Shown here: in pieces, positions 63,664 to 64,000 of the stretch
Layout of the letters: each line of letters begins with the position of its first letter
Numbering within the stretch: position 1 is the stretch's first letter
From: CASPLG01 sp965120375
GTDB taxonomy: Bacteria; Bacillota; Clostridia; Oscillospirales; Acutalibacteraceae
Assembly (NCBI GenBank): GCA_965120375.1
Contig: CBCPMW010000008.1
Location: 1 to 64,000 of the forward strand
Direction: 5' to 3'
DNA length: 64,000 bases
Notes under the pieces: generated by a model
What the model was told of the DNA's origin: nothing
Databases searched by the model: none
The model's input: only the letters and a program-made list of their open reading frames with translations
Program-made: the position numbers and the translations under genes

Positions 63664-63741
63664 TGCCGCTTATTGCAGGTTTAAAAGAGTTGTTCTACCT
63701 GATCCAATAGCGAGATATTTCAAGGCAGGTGCTGTAGTTTT
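63664..63741 (+). promoter_or_regulatory. L21 leader-like structured RNA
   Basis: The leader can fold as a nested stem: CGCTTATTG pairs with CAATAGCG (one bulge), enclosing CAGGT with ACCTG. Firmicutes carry a conserved autoregulatory leader before rplU (L21 leader), and the position fits. The match is by position and folding only. Confidence 0.55.
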
Positions 63742-64000
63742 ATGTACGCAGTATTAGAGAGTGGAGGAAAACAGTACAAGGTAAAAAAGGGGGATATTAT
63801 TTTTGTTGAAAGGCTTTCGGGTGAGGAAGGAGCGTCAGTTGAATTTAAAGTTTTGGCTCTTTGTGACGAAAACGGACTGAAAATAGGTAACCCTTATATC
63901 GATTCAGCGAGAGTTTTAGGGAGTGTCCTAGAAACTAAGCGGGGAAAAAAGATAACTGTTTTTACTTACAAACCTAAAAAAAGTTGCAAAAGGAAGATGG
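63742..64000 (+). CDS. rplU: 50S ribosomal protein L21 (cut by window end)
   Basis: The reading frame begins MYAVLESGGKQYKVKKGD, the signature N terminus of L21, and runs open to the window edge through GNPYIDSARV and a basic FTYKPKK stretch. About 86 residues of the usual 100-105 are present. The upstream ribosome site is weak (AAGGCAGGTG), in keeping with control by the structured leader. In Firmicutes rplU is normally followed by a small protease gene and rpmA, beyond this window. Confidence 0.95.
   Translation, partial: MYAVLESGGKQYKVKKGDIIFVERLSGEEGASVEFKVLALCDENGLKIGNPYIDSARVLGSVLETKRGKKITVFTYKPKKSCKRKM

Overview
The window is about one-third GC, densely coded and carries the gene orders of a low-GC Firmicute of the class Clostridia. 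Diagnostic runs are miaB-ricA-mutS-mutL-miaA, sepF-divIVA-ileS-lspA-rluD, rplS-lepB-rbgA-rnhB-yraN and tig-clpP-clpX-lon-engB, plus RNase Y with ymdB, a two-subunit transketolase, an A-type RNase P RNA and SpoVT. SpoVT implies a spore-forming ancestry. Many starts are TTG or GTG behind strong Shine-Dalgarno sequences. No insertion sequence, integrase or CRISPR array is visible. A host-associated lifestyle is possible but not shown.

Layout. 1-8.7 kb is mostly accessory: a membrane-anchored protein of unknown function, a glycosyltransferase fused to a ricin-type lectin domain, tRNA-Trp, an AAA+ ATPase with an N-terminal hydrophobic segment, SpoVT, a zinc-ribbon protein next to the RNase P RNA, and a coiled-coil protein with a C-terminal membrane segment. 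8.7-23.3 kb is a housekeeping run covering tRNA A37 modification, mismatch repair, division-site proteins, isoleucyl-tRNA synthetase, signal peptidase II and a pseudouridine synthase. 23.5-29.7 kb holds polyphosphate kinase, a radical SAM protein, enolase and a phosphohexomutase. 29.8-45.6 kb is a second accessory block: a leucine-rich-repeat surface protein with a PrsW-type membrane protease, a heterodimeric ABC exporter, a contractile-injection-system tube-like protein followed by a 991-residue repeat protein, an altered kdp operon, split transketolase and cytidine deaminase. 45.7-64 kb is housekeeping again: a G5/3D cell-wall protein, L19, signal peptidase I, ribosome assembly GTPases, RNase HII, trigger factor, ClpP, ClpX, Lon, DAP decarboxylase, RNase Y, YmdB, RlmB and the start of L21.

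The most unusual item is the kdp operon (39.9-43.3 kb). KdpA and KdpC are full length, but KdpB is a 347-codon open frame in which the fourth membrane helix runs straight into the fifth. The phosphorylation and nucleotide-binding domains are absent and the TGES motif is lost. If the sequence is correct, this is a Kdp complex without ATPase chemistry. The second candidate is the two-gene unit at 35.9-39.8 kb, where a lone tube/baseplate-like protein is followed by a large acidic protein with six 16-residue DLL repeats. The third is the AAA+ protein at 4.0-5.4 kb, which resembles torsins in layout.
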